This document shows positions 17,082-25,518 of a stretch of DNA of 64,000 nt, piece after piece. Position 1 is the stretch's first letter. Each line of letters opens with the position of its first letter. The DNA lies in the NCBI RefSeq assembly GCF_004361855.1, contig NZ_SNWQ01000003.1:248001-312000 (forward strand), read 5' to 3'. Source of the stretch: Kribbella caucasensis. Its GTDB lineage: Bacteria > Actinomycetota > Actinomycetes > Propionibacteriales > Kribbellaceae. The notes under the pieces are model-generated. The model worked only from the letters and a program-made list of their open reading frames with translations. It searched no databases and was not told where the DNA came from. The position numbers were made by a program, and so were the translations under genes.

Positions 17082-18394
17082 ATCGAGGAAAAGTCACTCG
17101 CCGAGGGTTCCTGGGGCTGGCCGGGGCGGCGATCGCGGCACCGGCGCTGGCGGCGTGCAACGTCTCCGGCAACAGTGGCGGGAGCAAGGCCGGCGATGCG
17201 TCCGGCGAGCTCAAGTTCTGGGACATGCCGTGGGGCGCCCCCCAGTACAACGTGCTGGGCAAGAAGATCGTCGACGGCTACACCCCGGCACAGGGCTTCG
17301 GCAAGGCCAGTTACCAGATCATCCAGTGGAACGGCTTCTACCAGACGTTCTCGTCGGCGATCGCCTCCAAGACCGGGCCCGCGGTCAGCTCCGGCGCCGG
17401 GTTCCAGGCGTTCCAGTTCGCCGAGCAGGGCCAGATCGCGTACGCCGACAACTTCATCGAGGCGCTGAAGAAGGACGGCACGTACGACGACTTCCTGCCT
17501 GGCGTCATCGACACGATGAAGACCGACAAGGGGTACGTCGCCGTACCGTGGCAGACCGATGTCCGCCCCTTCTGGTACAACAAGGCGCTGCTCGACCAGG
17601 CCGGCGCCAAGGTGCCGACCACCTGGGACGAGCTGCTCACGGCCGGCCAGGCGTTGAAGAAGATCGGCGTCTCCGGCTTTGCCACCGGCTCCGGCACCGG
17701 CAACAGCTTCGGCGTCCAGGCCATGGTGGCCATGATGATCAACAATGGCGGCGGCCTGTTCGATGCCGACGGCAAGCCGGACTGCGTGACCGACGCCAAC
17801 ATCCAGGCAATGGAGTTCGTCAAGCAGCTCGCGAACGAGGGCATCATCGACAAGGGTGCGGTGTCGTACACCGTCGAGAACCTCGACGGCCAGTGGAACA
17901 CCAAGAAGGCCGCCATCGGCATCCACACGCCAGGCCTGGCTGATCGGGCCGCGAAGGTAGCCGACGACCTGCTGGTCGCGGCCCCGCTGAAGAGCCCGAG
18001 CGGGACCGCGGCCGGGCTGTTCTACGTGAACAACCTGATGATGTACACCAACACCCCGTCGCAGGAGGCCTCGGAGGCGTTCCTGAAGTACTACCTGGGC
18101 CAGCTCCACACCTATTGGGAGAACCCGGTGGGCATGGCGGTGCCGGTGCTGAAGTCGATCACCACCGCCGACTACTACACCAAGGACCCGAACCAGGTGG
18201 CGATCGTGGAGAAGTGGATACCGGTGTGCAAGACCTTCGCGGCCACCGGAACGCAGTCCTTTGCCGCCCTGGCCGCAGTGGACGGCGGCCAGGCACTGGT
18301 CCAATTCACGCAGACCATGCTGCAGGGCAAGACCGATCCCAAGGCCGCTCTCACCACCCTGCAGCGCGGTCTGGAAGGTGTCGTCAGGCGATGA
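17078..18394 (+). CDS. ABC sugar-binding lipoprotein (extracellular solute-binding family 1)
   Basis: The 438-residue product begins with a Tat-type lipoprotein signal: twin Arg in TRRGFLGLAGAAIAAPALAA, then Cys as the lipidation site. The mature part (LKFWDMPWGAPQYN, KKDGTYDDFLPGVIDTMKTD, VAVPWQTDVRPFWYNKALLD, VPTTWDELLTAGQALKKIGV) is a typical sugar-binding family 1 protein. It should sit on the outside of the membrane and deliver sugar to the two permeases downstream. ATGA overlaps link it to both neighbours. No ATPase gene is in the cluster; actinobacteria often share an MsiK-type ATPase encoded elsewhere. Confidence 0.93.
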   Translation: MNRGKVTRRGFLGLAGAAIAAPALAACNVSGNSGGSKAGDASGELKFWDMPWGAPQYNVLGKKIVDGYTPAQGFGKASYQIIQWNGFYQTFSSAIASKTGPAVSSGAGFQAFQFAEQGQIAYADNFIEALKKDGTYDDFLPGVIDTMKTDKGYVAVPWQTDVRPFWYNKALLDQAGAKVPTTWDELLTAGQALKKIGVSGFATGSGTGNSFGVQAMVAMMINNGGGLFDADGKPDCVTDANIQAMEFVKQLANEGIIDKGAVSYTVENLDGQWNTKKAAIGIHTPGLADRAAKVADDLLVAAPLKSPSGTAAGLFYVNNLMMYTNTPSQEASEAFLKYYLGQLHTYWENPVGMAVPVLKSITTADYYTKDPNQVAIVEKWIPVCKTFAATGTQSFAALAAVDGGQALVQFTQTMLQGKTDPKAALTTLQRGLEGVVRR

Positions 18395-19350
18395 CGCGGC
18401 CAACCAGCTTGGAGCAGACTTCCCCACCGGGGACCGTGCCGGCCGGCCGGGCAGCCACAACCGCGGAATCGCTGCATCGTCCGCGGATCAGCCGCACGGC
18501 GGTCACGATGATCCTGCTGGCCGCCCCCTGTGTCGTGCTCTTGCTGCTGATCAACGCGTACCCGCTTGTCGTCGCGGCGTCCCAGTCGGTCCGCGACGGT
18601 ACACTGATCGTGACCGGCGATTTCGTTGGACTCGGCAACTATGCGGACGTACTGACCAGCCCGCGATTCTGGAGCGCCGCCCGGTTCACGCTGATCTTCA
18701 CGATTGGCGGTGTCTTCGGCAGCTGGCTCGTCGGCCTGGGCCTCGCACTGTTGCTGCGGACCAAGATCCCCGGCAGGACCGCTTTCAAGGTACTTCTGAT
18801 GCTGCCTTGGGTCGTGCCGATCGTCGTGTCCTCAACAGCCTGGAACTGGCTTGTCGGTACGCCGACCAGCCCGATCCCGACCCTGGTCGCGCAGCTCGGC
18901 TTGGGCGAGGTGCACTTTCTCGCCGACCCCACACTGGCGGCTGTCACGGTGTGCGTGTTCAAGGTGTGGGTCAGCTTCCCCTTCATGATGCTGATGACGT
19001 CGGCGGCCCTCGCCGCGGTCGACACCACGGTCTACGAAGCCGCAGGGATCGACGGCGCCTCGAGGAGGCAGCAATTCGTCCACATCACGCTGCCGCTGAT
19101 CTCCAGGACGACGTACATCTCCTGGATCCTGATGACGATCTTCTGTGTCAACGACTTCCCGACCATCTACCTCCTTACCGGCGGCGGACCTGTCGACGCC
19201 ACCTCCTCGCTGGTCGTGCTGGCGTACCGCACCGTCTTCCAAGACCTGCAGACCGGTCCCGGCGTCGCGATCGCGTTCCTGATGACGCTCGTCCTGGTCA
19301 TCGTCTCCACTGCGCTCTACCGCCAGATCCGAAAGGTGGACATCGCATGA
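18391..19350 (+). CDS. ABC sugar transporter permease 1 (MalF-like)
   Basis: This 319-residue protein has six predicted membrane helices, beginning with VTMILLAAPCVVLLLLINAY, and the EAA loop YEAAGIDGASRRQQFVHITL that contacts the ATPase. It is of the MalF/LacF type. The ATG at 18391 overlaps the stop of the binding-protein gene, and its own stop overlaps the second permease. It forms the membrane channel with the next gene product. Confidence 0.92.
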   Translation: MTRPTSLEQTSPPGTVPAGRAATTAESLHRPRISRTAVTMILLAAPCVVLLLLINAYPLVVAASQSVRDGTLIVTGDFVGLGNYADVLTSPRFWSAARFTLIFTIGGVFGSWLVGLGLALLLRTKIPGRTAFKVLLMLPWVVPIVVSSTAWNWLVGTPTSPIPTLVAQLGLGEVHFLADPTLAAVTVCVFKVWVSFPFMMLMTSAALAAVDTTVYEAAGIDGASRRQQFVHITLPLISRTTYISWILMTIFCVNDFPTIYLLTGGGPVDATSSLVVLAYRTVFQDLQTGPGVAIAFLMTLVLVIVSTALYRQIRKVDIA

Positions 19351-20186
19351 GCTTGATCGCCTCCCGTGAGATCACCTCACGCGAGCCCGGCACCCGCGGC
19401 CAGTGGTGGCGCTTCGCCGTCCTGGTCATCGTCACGCTCGTCGTCCTGGTCCCGGTGTTCGCCACGCTCCTGCTGTCGCTCCGCCCGTCCGGGGCGAGCG
19501 GATTATTGACATTCGACAATTTCCGCAACGTCTTCGCGAACACCGACGTGCGGATCTGGCTCGCCAACAGCCTGGGCGTCACGCTAGCCACGGTCCTGGT
19601 GTCCGTGATTGTCGCCGCGCCGGCCGGCTACGTCCTGTCCCGCGGACGCAGCAAAGCGGTCTCGGGCCTGTCTCTGCTGCTGTTCGTGATCCAGTCACTG
19701 CCGGTCATCACCGCGATCATCCCGCTCTTCGTGCTGTTCGCCCGCCTCGGACTCACCGACAACCTCATCGGCCTGGTCATCGTGTACGTCGCCAGCACAA
19801 TGTCGGTGGCGACCTGGATGATGGCGGCATACTTCGACTCGATCCCGCACGCCCTCGAGGAAGCCGCCTGGGTCGACGGCTGCTCGGTGTTCGGCTCGTT
19901 CGCCAAGATCGTGCTGCGCAACTCGCTGCCAGGCATCCTGTCCACCGCGATCTTCGCGTTCTTGCTCGCCTGGAACGACTACCTGGTCGCACTCGTCTTC
20001 CTGCGGTCCAGCTCGATCTTCACGCTCCCGATCGGAATGCAGACCTTCTTCCAGCAGAACGCCGTCGACTGGGGTTCGGTGATGGCGGTCTCGGTCGTGA
20101 TGCTGCTGCCCCCGGCCGTCGTCTTCGCGGTCCTGAACAAGTACTTCAGCGTCGGCGGCATCGGCGGATCCCTCGCCGGCCGCTGA
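19347..20186 (+). CDS. ABC sugar transporter permease 2 (MalG-like)
   Basis: This 279-residue protein has a first helix AVLVIVTLVVLVPVFATLLL, a long periplasmic-side loop ending at DNFRNVFANTDVRIWLANSL and the EAA motif EEAAWVDGCSVFGSFAKIVL. It is a MalG-type partner permease. The start overlaps the previous stop as ATGA. The next reading frame downstream, a sugar epimerase, is broken. Confidence 0.92.
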   Translation: MSLIASREITSREPGTRGQWWRFAVLVIVTLVVLVPVFATLLLSLRPSGASGLLTFDNFRNVFANTDVRIWLANSLGVTLATVLVSVIVAAPAGYVLSRGRSKAVSGLSLLLFVIQSLPVITAIIPLFVLFARLGLTDNLIGLVIVYVASTMSVATWMMAAYFDSIPHALEEAAWVDGCSVFGSFAKIVLRNSLPGILSTAIFAFLLAWNDYLVALVFLRSSSIFTLPIGMQTFFQQNAVDWGSVMAVSVVMLLPPAVVFAVLNKYFSVGGIGGSLAGR

Positions 20187-20211
20187 CCACAACCTCCCAA
20201 GGAGTCACCTG

Positions 20212-20405
20212 ATGCCGAAGCTCCACGTCGGCCTGAACCCCTGCCCTGGGTCCTGACACCCAACGGCTTCGACCTCACTGAGCCGATCTTCCGCGCCGCC
20301 TTCACAGAGATCGCAACCACTCCGTTTGGCGTCGACCAGCAGTCGCTACGCGAGCTAGCCGAGTCCACCGCCTTCGGTGCCGCGGCGCCGGCACCGCACG
20401 TCTAG
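20212..20405 (+). pseudogene. Sugar phosphate isomerase/epimerase, frameshifted remnant
   Basis: The ATG at 20212 follows AAGGAG and gives MPKLHVGLNP. One missing C near 20238 then shifts the frame; read on, it gives LPWVLTPNGFDLTEPIFRAA and FTEIATTPFGVDQQSLRELA. The start of an AP-endonuclease-2/xylose-isomerase-like TIM barrel is recognisable (PxPWVL). The rest of the barrel is missing: the frame ends with TAG at 20403. It would have completed the sugar catabolic operon. Confidence 0.5.
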
Positions 20406-20570
20406 CGGTGAGTCGCGAGGACCCTCCGCACAGGGCGGAGCAGGCCGCTCGCGGATCCGCCGCGAACGCGCTGGCTGTTGATCTCCAGTGCCCATCAACC
20501 CCAAAGGCCGTCCTCGGACGCCTTCGGAATGTCCCATCGACAGTGCCGACCGGAAGAGAGCCACATCCCG

Positions 20571-23243
20571 ATGAAAGAGCCGATCTTCTTCAGTAGCCGC
20601 AGCGGACGCAAGCGCCTGGCAGCCGTTGCTGTCGCAGCCACCATAGCCGCCGCCGGCACCGCACCAGCCCTAGCGTCGCAGGCGCTCCCGCCCGCCACGC
20701 AACCGGCGGGGCACACGGCCCTGGGTGACGCCGCATACCAGCGACCCCTCGGAGTCATTGGAAGCACCCCATGTAGCCCTCACAACTGGCAACGGTGCGC
20801 AGGCGACGCCTCCGCACCCGACACCGCGCCGTTCGCGCTCGGCAACCCCATGGCCCAGCCCGGCCTCGGGATTCCGCTCGGTGGACTCGGAGCAGGCTCG
20901 TTCATGATCAACCAGGCCGGGACCTTCGGTCCGTGGAACATGGGCGGATCCACAAACTCGAACTACGAGAAGCGCATCCTGCCCCAGGCTGCCATCCACA
21001 TCCGCGAACAGCAGCAAGGCCGAACCGCCTCGACCAAGACGCTCGCCGTCAACAGCTCCGAGTTCGGGTCCGTCCTCCCTGCCTGGTCGACACTGGACGC
21101 TGGGAGCGGGACATACAGCGCGCTCTACCCCTTCGGCCGCATCGACTACGCCGACCCCGTGCCCTCCACATCCGTGTCAACAACGTTCTGGACACCCATC
21201 GTGGCCGGCAACGACGAATTCTCCTCGCAACCCGTGGCCTACTTCGAGGTGGAACTCACGAACGAAACGAGCAAGACGACGAAGGTGTCGACCATGTTCA
21301 CCTTCCCCAACGCTCCAGCTCACGTGGGCAGCACAGTGCAGAACACCCCCAGCTCCGTGCCCAGCGTCCGCACGGGCTACACCAGCCACGAGACCGTGGA
21401 TCACCGTAACAAGATCACCGGTATCACGCTCGGGGCCTCCAGCCCCACCAACACCGCAGACTCGCAGAACAGCGAGTGGACCACTGCTGTGCGAAGTGAA
21501 CCCGGACAGCGAGTCACGTACGTAACTTCCTGGAACGCCGACGGCGACGGCTCTGACATCTACACCCCCTTCACTGCAACCGGTCGCCTCCCCAACGCTG
21601 CCCTCGACGGCAGCAACTCCGCCAGTGCCCTCGCAGTTGAGATGAACCTGCCAGCTCATCAAACGCAAACCGTTCGCTTCGTCCTGGCCTGGGACTTCCC
21701 ACAGATCACTTTCGGTACTGCGGGCGACACATCCTGGATGCGGCGCTACACCTCCTTCTACGGAGCCCGTGAAGACGCACAAAACAACTACATCGCGGGC
21801 AGCTATCCCGGCAACCAGGGCTTCGCCATCGCTGCGCGGAACCTCGCACGCGTGGACGAGGCAGCGGAAGCGGTGGCACGCTGGTGGAAGCCGGTGGCAT
21901 TCGATGACACGGTGTCGCCCGCGATCCGCATGGCCGCGCTGAACGAACTCAGTCAGCTCACGTTCAACGGCTCCTTCTGGGAAGCGGGCCTCGTCTCCAC
22001 TCCACACCAGACCGGAGTACCCCGACCAGGCTCGGCGGTCCCTGGCACCCACCTGTTCCACACGCTCACGGGTGGTGGCTGGGCCGACGCCGGTGAGACC
22101 GACGTCCAGGGGCAGATGGCGATCGCCCTGCGCGAGCTGTTTCCTTCCATCGAAGCCGACTGGGTCCGCGCGACCTCCGAGATGATTGCCCAAGACCCAA
22201 ACGGCCGAGTGCCCGGCAGCCCGGGCTTCAACCCTCCGGTCGAGGGCTATCTCTGGTGGCACTTGAGCGCGCCGTGGCTGCTTTGGGAGACCTCCACCAG
22301 CCCAGCCGTACCCGAAACCACCTTCTTCGACCGTCCGGTCAAGTACCTGATCCGTGCCTACGGCGCGTATCGCAGCTCGGGCGACGATTCGCTGTTGCGC
22401 GACGCCTACCCGGCGATGCTCCGCCTCTGGACGCACGACGTCCTGCCTCGGATACCGCAGGGAGACACGCTGCCCACGGAGCCGGCCACCTTCGCCAGCA
22501 CCTACGACGTGATGGGGCAGTCCGGTGGAGTGCACGGCGTCTACAACTCCGGCCTGTACATCCTGGCCGCAGAGATCATGGCAGCCGCTACTGAGGACGC
22601 CAGACGGCTCGGGATCCCCGCAGCCTCGGCGGTAGATGTCGACGCCCTCAACCACACGCGGGCCAGTTCCCAGGCCGCGTACGAGGCCGCCTTCTGGACC
22701 GGGAGCTACTACAAGTTCACCGACGCAGGCGAGAGGTCCACCGACGTCTTCGTCGACGTGCTGTGGCCTCAGCACGTGGCCGAGCAGCTCGGGCTGGCCG
22801 ACATCAATCCGCCCGAACGCGTGGCCGCTCACCTGACCAACACCTTCGACCATCTCACGCAGGTGAAGGACTCCACAGGACACATGCTCGGAGCGCCAAA
22901 CCTCGTCCCGAACGGGGGCAAGCCCTACCCGGTGCTGCCTAACCGGCCCAGGGAACTCGGTTTCCAGGCCGCGGAGGTGTGGACCGGGACGAACTTCGAG
23001 TTCGCCGGAACGCTCATCCGGGAAGGCCGACGGCTCGGACGGCCCGACCTGATCGCCGATGGCAACGAGCTCGCGGAGGGTCTGGTGCACCAGATCTACA
23101 GCCCGACCGCGGCCGCAGGTGGCGCCTACGCCTTCAACACTCCCGAAGCGTGGAACGGCTACGACACCACGACCTACCGGGCGGCCTACTACGTAAGAGC
23201 CCTAGCCGCCTGGGACACGTACGCATCGGCCCGCCGCCAGTGA
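20571..23243 (+). CDS. Secreted GH116-family glycoside hydrolase
   Basis: This 890-residue protein has a cleavable signal peptide (basic GRKRLAAVAVAATIAAAGTA, then PALASQ). The N-terminal domain has GIPLGGLGAGSFMINQAGTF, the hallmark of the non-lysosomal glucosylceramidase/GH116 family. The catalytic (alpha/alpha)6 domain follows with ETDVQGQMAIALRELFPSIE, FASTYDVMGQSGGVHGVYNS and AEVWTGTNFEFAGTL. GH116 enzymes remove beta-linked glucose or xylose. Export plus the adjacent sugar importer suggest it releases the sugar that the transporter takes up. A hairpin terminator follows. Confidence 0.87.
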   Translation: MKEPIFFSSRSGRKRLAAVAVAATIAAAGTAPALASQALPPATQPAGHTALGDAAYQRPLGVIGSTPCSPHNWQRCAGDASAPDTAPFALGNPMAQPGLGIPLGGLGAGSFMINQAGTFGPWNMGGSTNSNYEKRILPQAAIHIREQQQGRTASTKTLAVNSSEFGSVLPAWSTLDAGSGTYSALYPFGRIDYADPVPSTSVSTTFWTPIVAGNDEFSSQPVAYFEVELTNETSKTTKVSTMFTFPNAPAHVGSTVQNTPSSVPSVRTGYTSHETVDHRNKITGITLGASSPTNTADSQNSEWTTAVRSEPGQRVTYVTSWNADGDGSDIYTPFTATGRLPNAALDGSNSASALAVEMNLPAHQTQTVRFVLAWDFPQITFGTAGDTSWMRRYTSFYGAREDAQNNYIAGSYPGNQGFAIAARNLARVDEAAEAVARWWKPVAFDDTVSPAIRMAALNELSQLTFNGSFWEAGLVSTPHQTGVPRPGSAVPGTHLFHTLTGGGWADAGETDVQGQMAIALRELFPSIEADWVRATSEMIAQDPNGRVPGSPGFNPPVEGYLWWHLSAPWLLWETSTSPAVPETTFFDRPVKYLIRAYGAYRSSGDDSLLRDAYPAMLRLWTHDVLPRIPQGDTLPTEPATFASTYDVMGQSGGVHGVYNSGLYILAAEIMAAATEDARRLGIPAASAVDVDALNHTRASSQAAYEAAFWTGSYYKFTDAGERSTDVFVDVLWPQHVAEQLGLADINPPERVAAHLTNTFDHLTQVKDSTGHMLGAPNLVPNGGKPYPVLPNRPRELGFQAAEVWTGTNFEFAGTLIREGRRLGRPDLIADGNELAEGLVHQIYSPTAAAGGAYAFNTPEAWNGYDTTTYRAAYYVRALAAWDTYASARRQ

Positions 23244-23278
23244 CAGCGCACGCATAAGGAGCATGCACCACCTGAGGA

Positions 23279-23303
23279 CGCAGGGTCAGGCCGTGACCCT
23301 GCG
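23279..23303 (+). terminator. Hairpin terminator after the GH116 gene
   Basis: The perfect 10-bp inverted repeat CGCAGGGTCA (23279-23288) and TGACCCTGCG (23294-23303), with a GGCCG loop, lies 35 bases after the stop. No T-run follows, as is common in high-GC actinobacteria. Confidence 0.65.
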
Positions 23304-23423
23304 CCCTCATCCCGCCATGGGCCGAGGTTCCGCCCACCGCCTGCCGCTGCGTGCGCGGTCTCACCCCAGCGTCGTCAGCACTCGTGAGCGGCCGCCCTTG
23401 CGGAAGAGACCGGCCCAACTCCC

Positions 23424-23556
23424 TCAGGTTCCAGCGAGCGCACGAACACCTCAGGCTGTCGAGCCGTCACCACCTCCGCCAGCAAGCCTTCAGACTCACC
23501 ACCGGACCGGTCAACCCGACACGATTGCAACCCCGACCTTTCTTGGAAAGGCACTA
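23424..23556 (-). mobile_element. Terminal remnant of an IS630-type element (relative of the 40-kb copy)
   Basis: This stretch is about 90 percent identical to the transposase-start end of the element at 40073-41256, including TARQPEVFVRSLEP on the minus strand and the terminal GGCAC next to TA. Only this end remains. About 13 mismatches in 133 bases show it is a different relative rather than a recent copy. The second IS630 element is inserted exactly at its terminal TA. Confidence 0.75.
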
Positions 23557-23647
23557 GTAGCGTGTCGCTGCTTAGGTCTGGGGTGTCTGGTTGGGAGGTT
23601 AGAGGTCGGCAGATCTTCCTTCCCCTCTGCCAGACAGGACTGTTGTC

Positions 23648-24118
23648 GTGGGCTCGCAGGTGAAGCGTCCGGTCAGGTTGGCTGACACGGATCGTGAATG
23701 GCTGGTTCGGGTGACCACGACGGGGGTGCATCCGGCCGCGGTGATCAGGCGGGCGCGGGTGCTGCTCGCGCTGGATACCTCGGTGGGTGAGGTCGATTCG
23801 CAGGAGGTGATCGCGGCCCGGGTTGGTGTCTCGACCGAGATGCTGCGGCTGGTCGCTCAGCGGTTCGCTGAGACCGGCGGCGATGTGGACGCCACGATCT
23901 CGCGCAAGCAGCGGGAGCATCCGCCGGTGCCCTCTCCGGTGACCGGCGAGGTCGAGGCCCGGCTGATCGCGCTGGCGTGCTCGCAGCCACCCAAGGGCTA
24001 TACACGGTGGTCGCTGCGGTTGCTGGAAAAGCATGTCGCGCTGGTCGAGGACATTCCGGACCTGGATCACTCCACCATCGGGCGGGTGTTAAAAAAACGA
24101 GGCTGCGTCCTCATCTGA
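23648..24118 (+). CDS. IS630 transposase, OrfA (DNA-binding part), copy 1
   Basis: This 156-residue frame is an HTH region: [40 protein letters not shown] and a second HTH with [17 protein letters not shown] and [10 protein letters not shown]. It ends shortly after the run of seven A (24091-24097) in GTG-TTA-AAA-AAA. A -1 shift there continues into OrfB ([12 protein letters not shown]) and yields a full-length transposase of about 380 residues. Without the shift only the DNA-binding part is made, which in such elements can act as an inhibitor. Confidence 0.85.
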   Translation: MGSQVKRPVRLADTDREWLVRVTTTGVHPAAVIRRARVLLALDTSVGEVDSQEVIAARVGVSTEMLRLVAQRFAETGGDVDATISRKQREHPPVPSPVTGEVEARLIALACSQPPKGYTRWSLRLLEKHVALVEDIPDLDHSTIGRVLKKRGCVLI

Positions 24119-24789
24119 AGAAGTGCTGGACCATCCCGCCCACGGCGAACGCGCAGTTCGCCGCCGCGATGGAAGACGTTCTCGCGGTCTATGCCCGCCC
24201 CCACGACGCTGCCAGGCCGGTGGTGTGCATGGACGAGAAGCCCTACCAGCTCCTCGGCCACGCCCGCGACCCGATCCCCGCCACACCGGGACAGGACCTG
24301 AAGGAAGACAGCGAGTACGTCCGCCGCGGCACCTGCTCGATCTTCTGCTGGGTCGAGCCGCTGGCCGGATGGCGGCGCGTCGACGCCCAACCACAGCGAA
24401 CCAGGACCGACTGGGCCCACCAGGTCGAACGGCTCCTGACCCTCGACTACCCCGACGCCGAGAAGGTGGTGCTGGTGATGGACAACCTCAACACCCACAC
24501 CATCGGATCGCTCTATGAGGCGTTCGATCCGGCCAAGGCGTTCGCGTTGGCGCAGCGACTCGAGATCCACCACACCCCGAAACACGGCTCCTGGCTCAAC
24601 ATCGCCGAGATCGAACTCTCCGCACTCACCCGCCAATGCCTGGACCGCCGGCTCGACGACCTCGCAGTACTGAACACCGAACTCGCCGCCTGGCAGCAAG
24701 CCACCAACACCGCCCAACGTCAGGTCGACTGGCAGTTCACCACCCAAGACGCACGCATCAAACTCCGCCACCTATACCCCAACAATTAG
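24094..24789 (+). CDS. IS630 transposase, OrfB (DDE catalytic part), copy 1
   Basis: This is read by a -1 frameshift from OrfA. It carries the DDE/RNase H-like catalytic residues: [15 protein letters not shown] (first Asp), [15 protein letters not shown] (second Asp) and [17 protein letters not shown] (Glu). The reading frame is open from 23977 upstream, but the sense before the A-run belongs to OrfA. It ends at TAG 14 bases before the right terminal repeat. Confidence 0.88.
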   Translation, partial: KTRLRPHLKKCWTIPPTANAQFAAAMEDVLAVYARPHDAARPVVCMDEKPYQLLGHARDPIPATPGQDLKEDSEYVRRGTCSIFCWVEPLAGWRRVDAQPQRTRTDWAHQVERLLTLDYPDAEKVVLVMDNLNTHTIGSLYEAFDPAKAFALAQRLEIHHTPKHGSWLNIAEIELSALTRQCLDRRLDDLAVLNTELAAWQQATNTAQRQVDWQFTTQDARIKLRHLYPNN

Positions 24790-25062
24790 ACGCGACGGTC
24801 TACTAGATCGCAAACTTGCGCTCTGGCGCCCGGACCAATGTCGGCAGGTCGGCCGCCTCCGCCGTCCTGGTCGCGTTCGTGGTGCGGGTCGTGGTGCGAG
24901 ATCTGCACAGTCGTCGCACCCGAGGCCGTTCGCACCCGCCGCACCACGCCACAACCCGGAGCCTAGGGCACCAATTAGTGCCTGAAACTGGCTACCCTGC
25001 GACCATCACCGCAGGTCAGCGCCGTGTGCCAAGCCGAACCGAGCAGACCTGACCGAAGTCAG

Positions 25063-25098
25063 GTTTCACGATCTCCGCGCGTGACGTGTCCACTCCCC
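25063..25098. repeat. 36-bp direct repeat, right copy
   Basis: Identical to 11315-11350 over 36 bases and in the same orientation. Here it follows GACCGAAGTCAG and precedes TAGATCGCAG, so neither flank matches the left copy. It again reads RFHDLRA then stop. It marks the right border of the segment carrying the sugar cluster, or a recombination scar of a lost integrase. Confidence 0.8.
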
Positions 25099-25103
25099 TA
25101 GAT

Positions 25104-25274
25104 CGCAGTCGCCCCGTCGCCCAGCTCCACTACCGCGATGGCTAAAGCCTCTACTGAGCGGACCGCAACCACCGCTGGCATCTCTACGAAGGCACCGAGT
25201 CGGCCGCGCGGAGCCGACGGCTCTGCTCGATGAGATTGACCGCGACCCAAGCGGCGTGTTTGGGGCTAAGCATT
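25104..25274 (+). pseudogene. DUF3024-like remnant
   Basis: The frame reads VAQLHYRDG-stop-SLY-stop-ADRNHRWHLYEGTES, where both stops (TAA at 25143-25145 and TGA at 25155-25157) replace Trp codons expected in DUF3024 proteins. After a further shift, LLDEIDRDPSGVF follows, the usual C-terminus. The 5' part is missing at the 36-bp repeat. It is clearly decayed. Confidence 0.5.
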
Positions 25275-25518
25275 CGACCGTGCCGCACGTCTGACTCTAT
25301 TGATGAATCACTATTATGCCTCTTGCGTCGCTGCTCAGTGTCTGGTTCGCAGAAGCCCGTTTACTCGGAGAGCTGGTAATATTGCAGACTCATTCACGAT
25401 GTGGTTAAATATTGTTATCTATGCCCGCCGAGCATTCGCCAACACCGGATTCCAGAAATTGGAGGTCGCCCGATATGTCGGTCGATATTGGTTTCTCGAG
25501 CCTGCGGCGACCCAATCC

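Larger units (their letters stand above)
23557..24803 (+). mobile_element. IS630-family element, copy 1 (1247 bp)
   Basis: The ends are imperfect inverted repeats: GTAGCGTGTCGC at the left and the complement GTAGACCGTCGC at the right. The element is flanked by TA on both sides (23555-23556 and 24804-24805), the IS630/Tc1 target duplication. The sequence is identical to 41259-42505 as far as can be checked by eye. It carries two overlapping transposase frames joined by a slippery A-run. Identity of the copies indicates recent transposition. Confidence 0.9.
24804..25518. other. Gene-poor scar region between two insertion sequences
   Basis: No intact gene is seen. It holds the right copy of the 36-bp repeat (25063-25098), a DUF3024-like remnant (25104-25274) and an AT-richer stretch (about 25270-25500). 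A small frame there, from 25300, runs straight into the ISL3 element. That frame has no recognisable motif. Confidence 0.6.
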
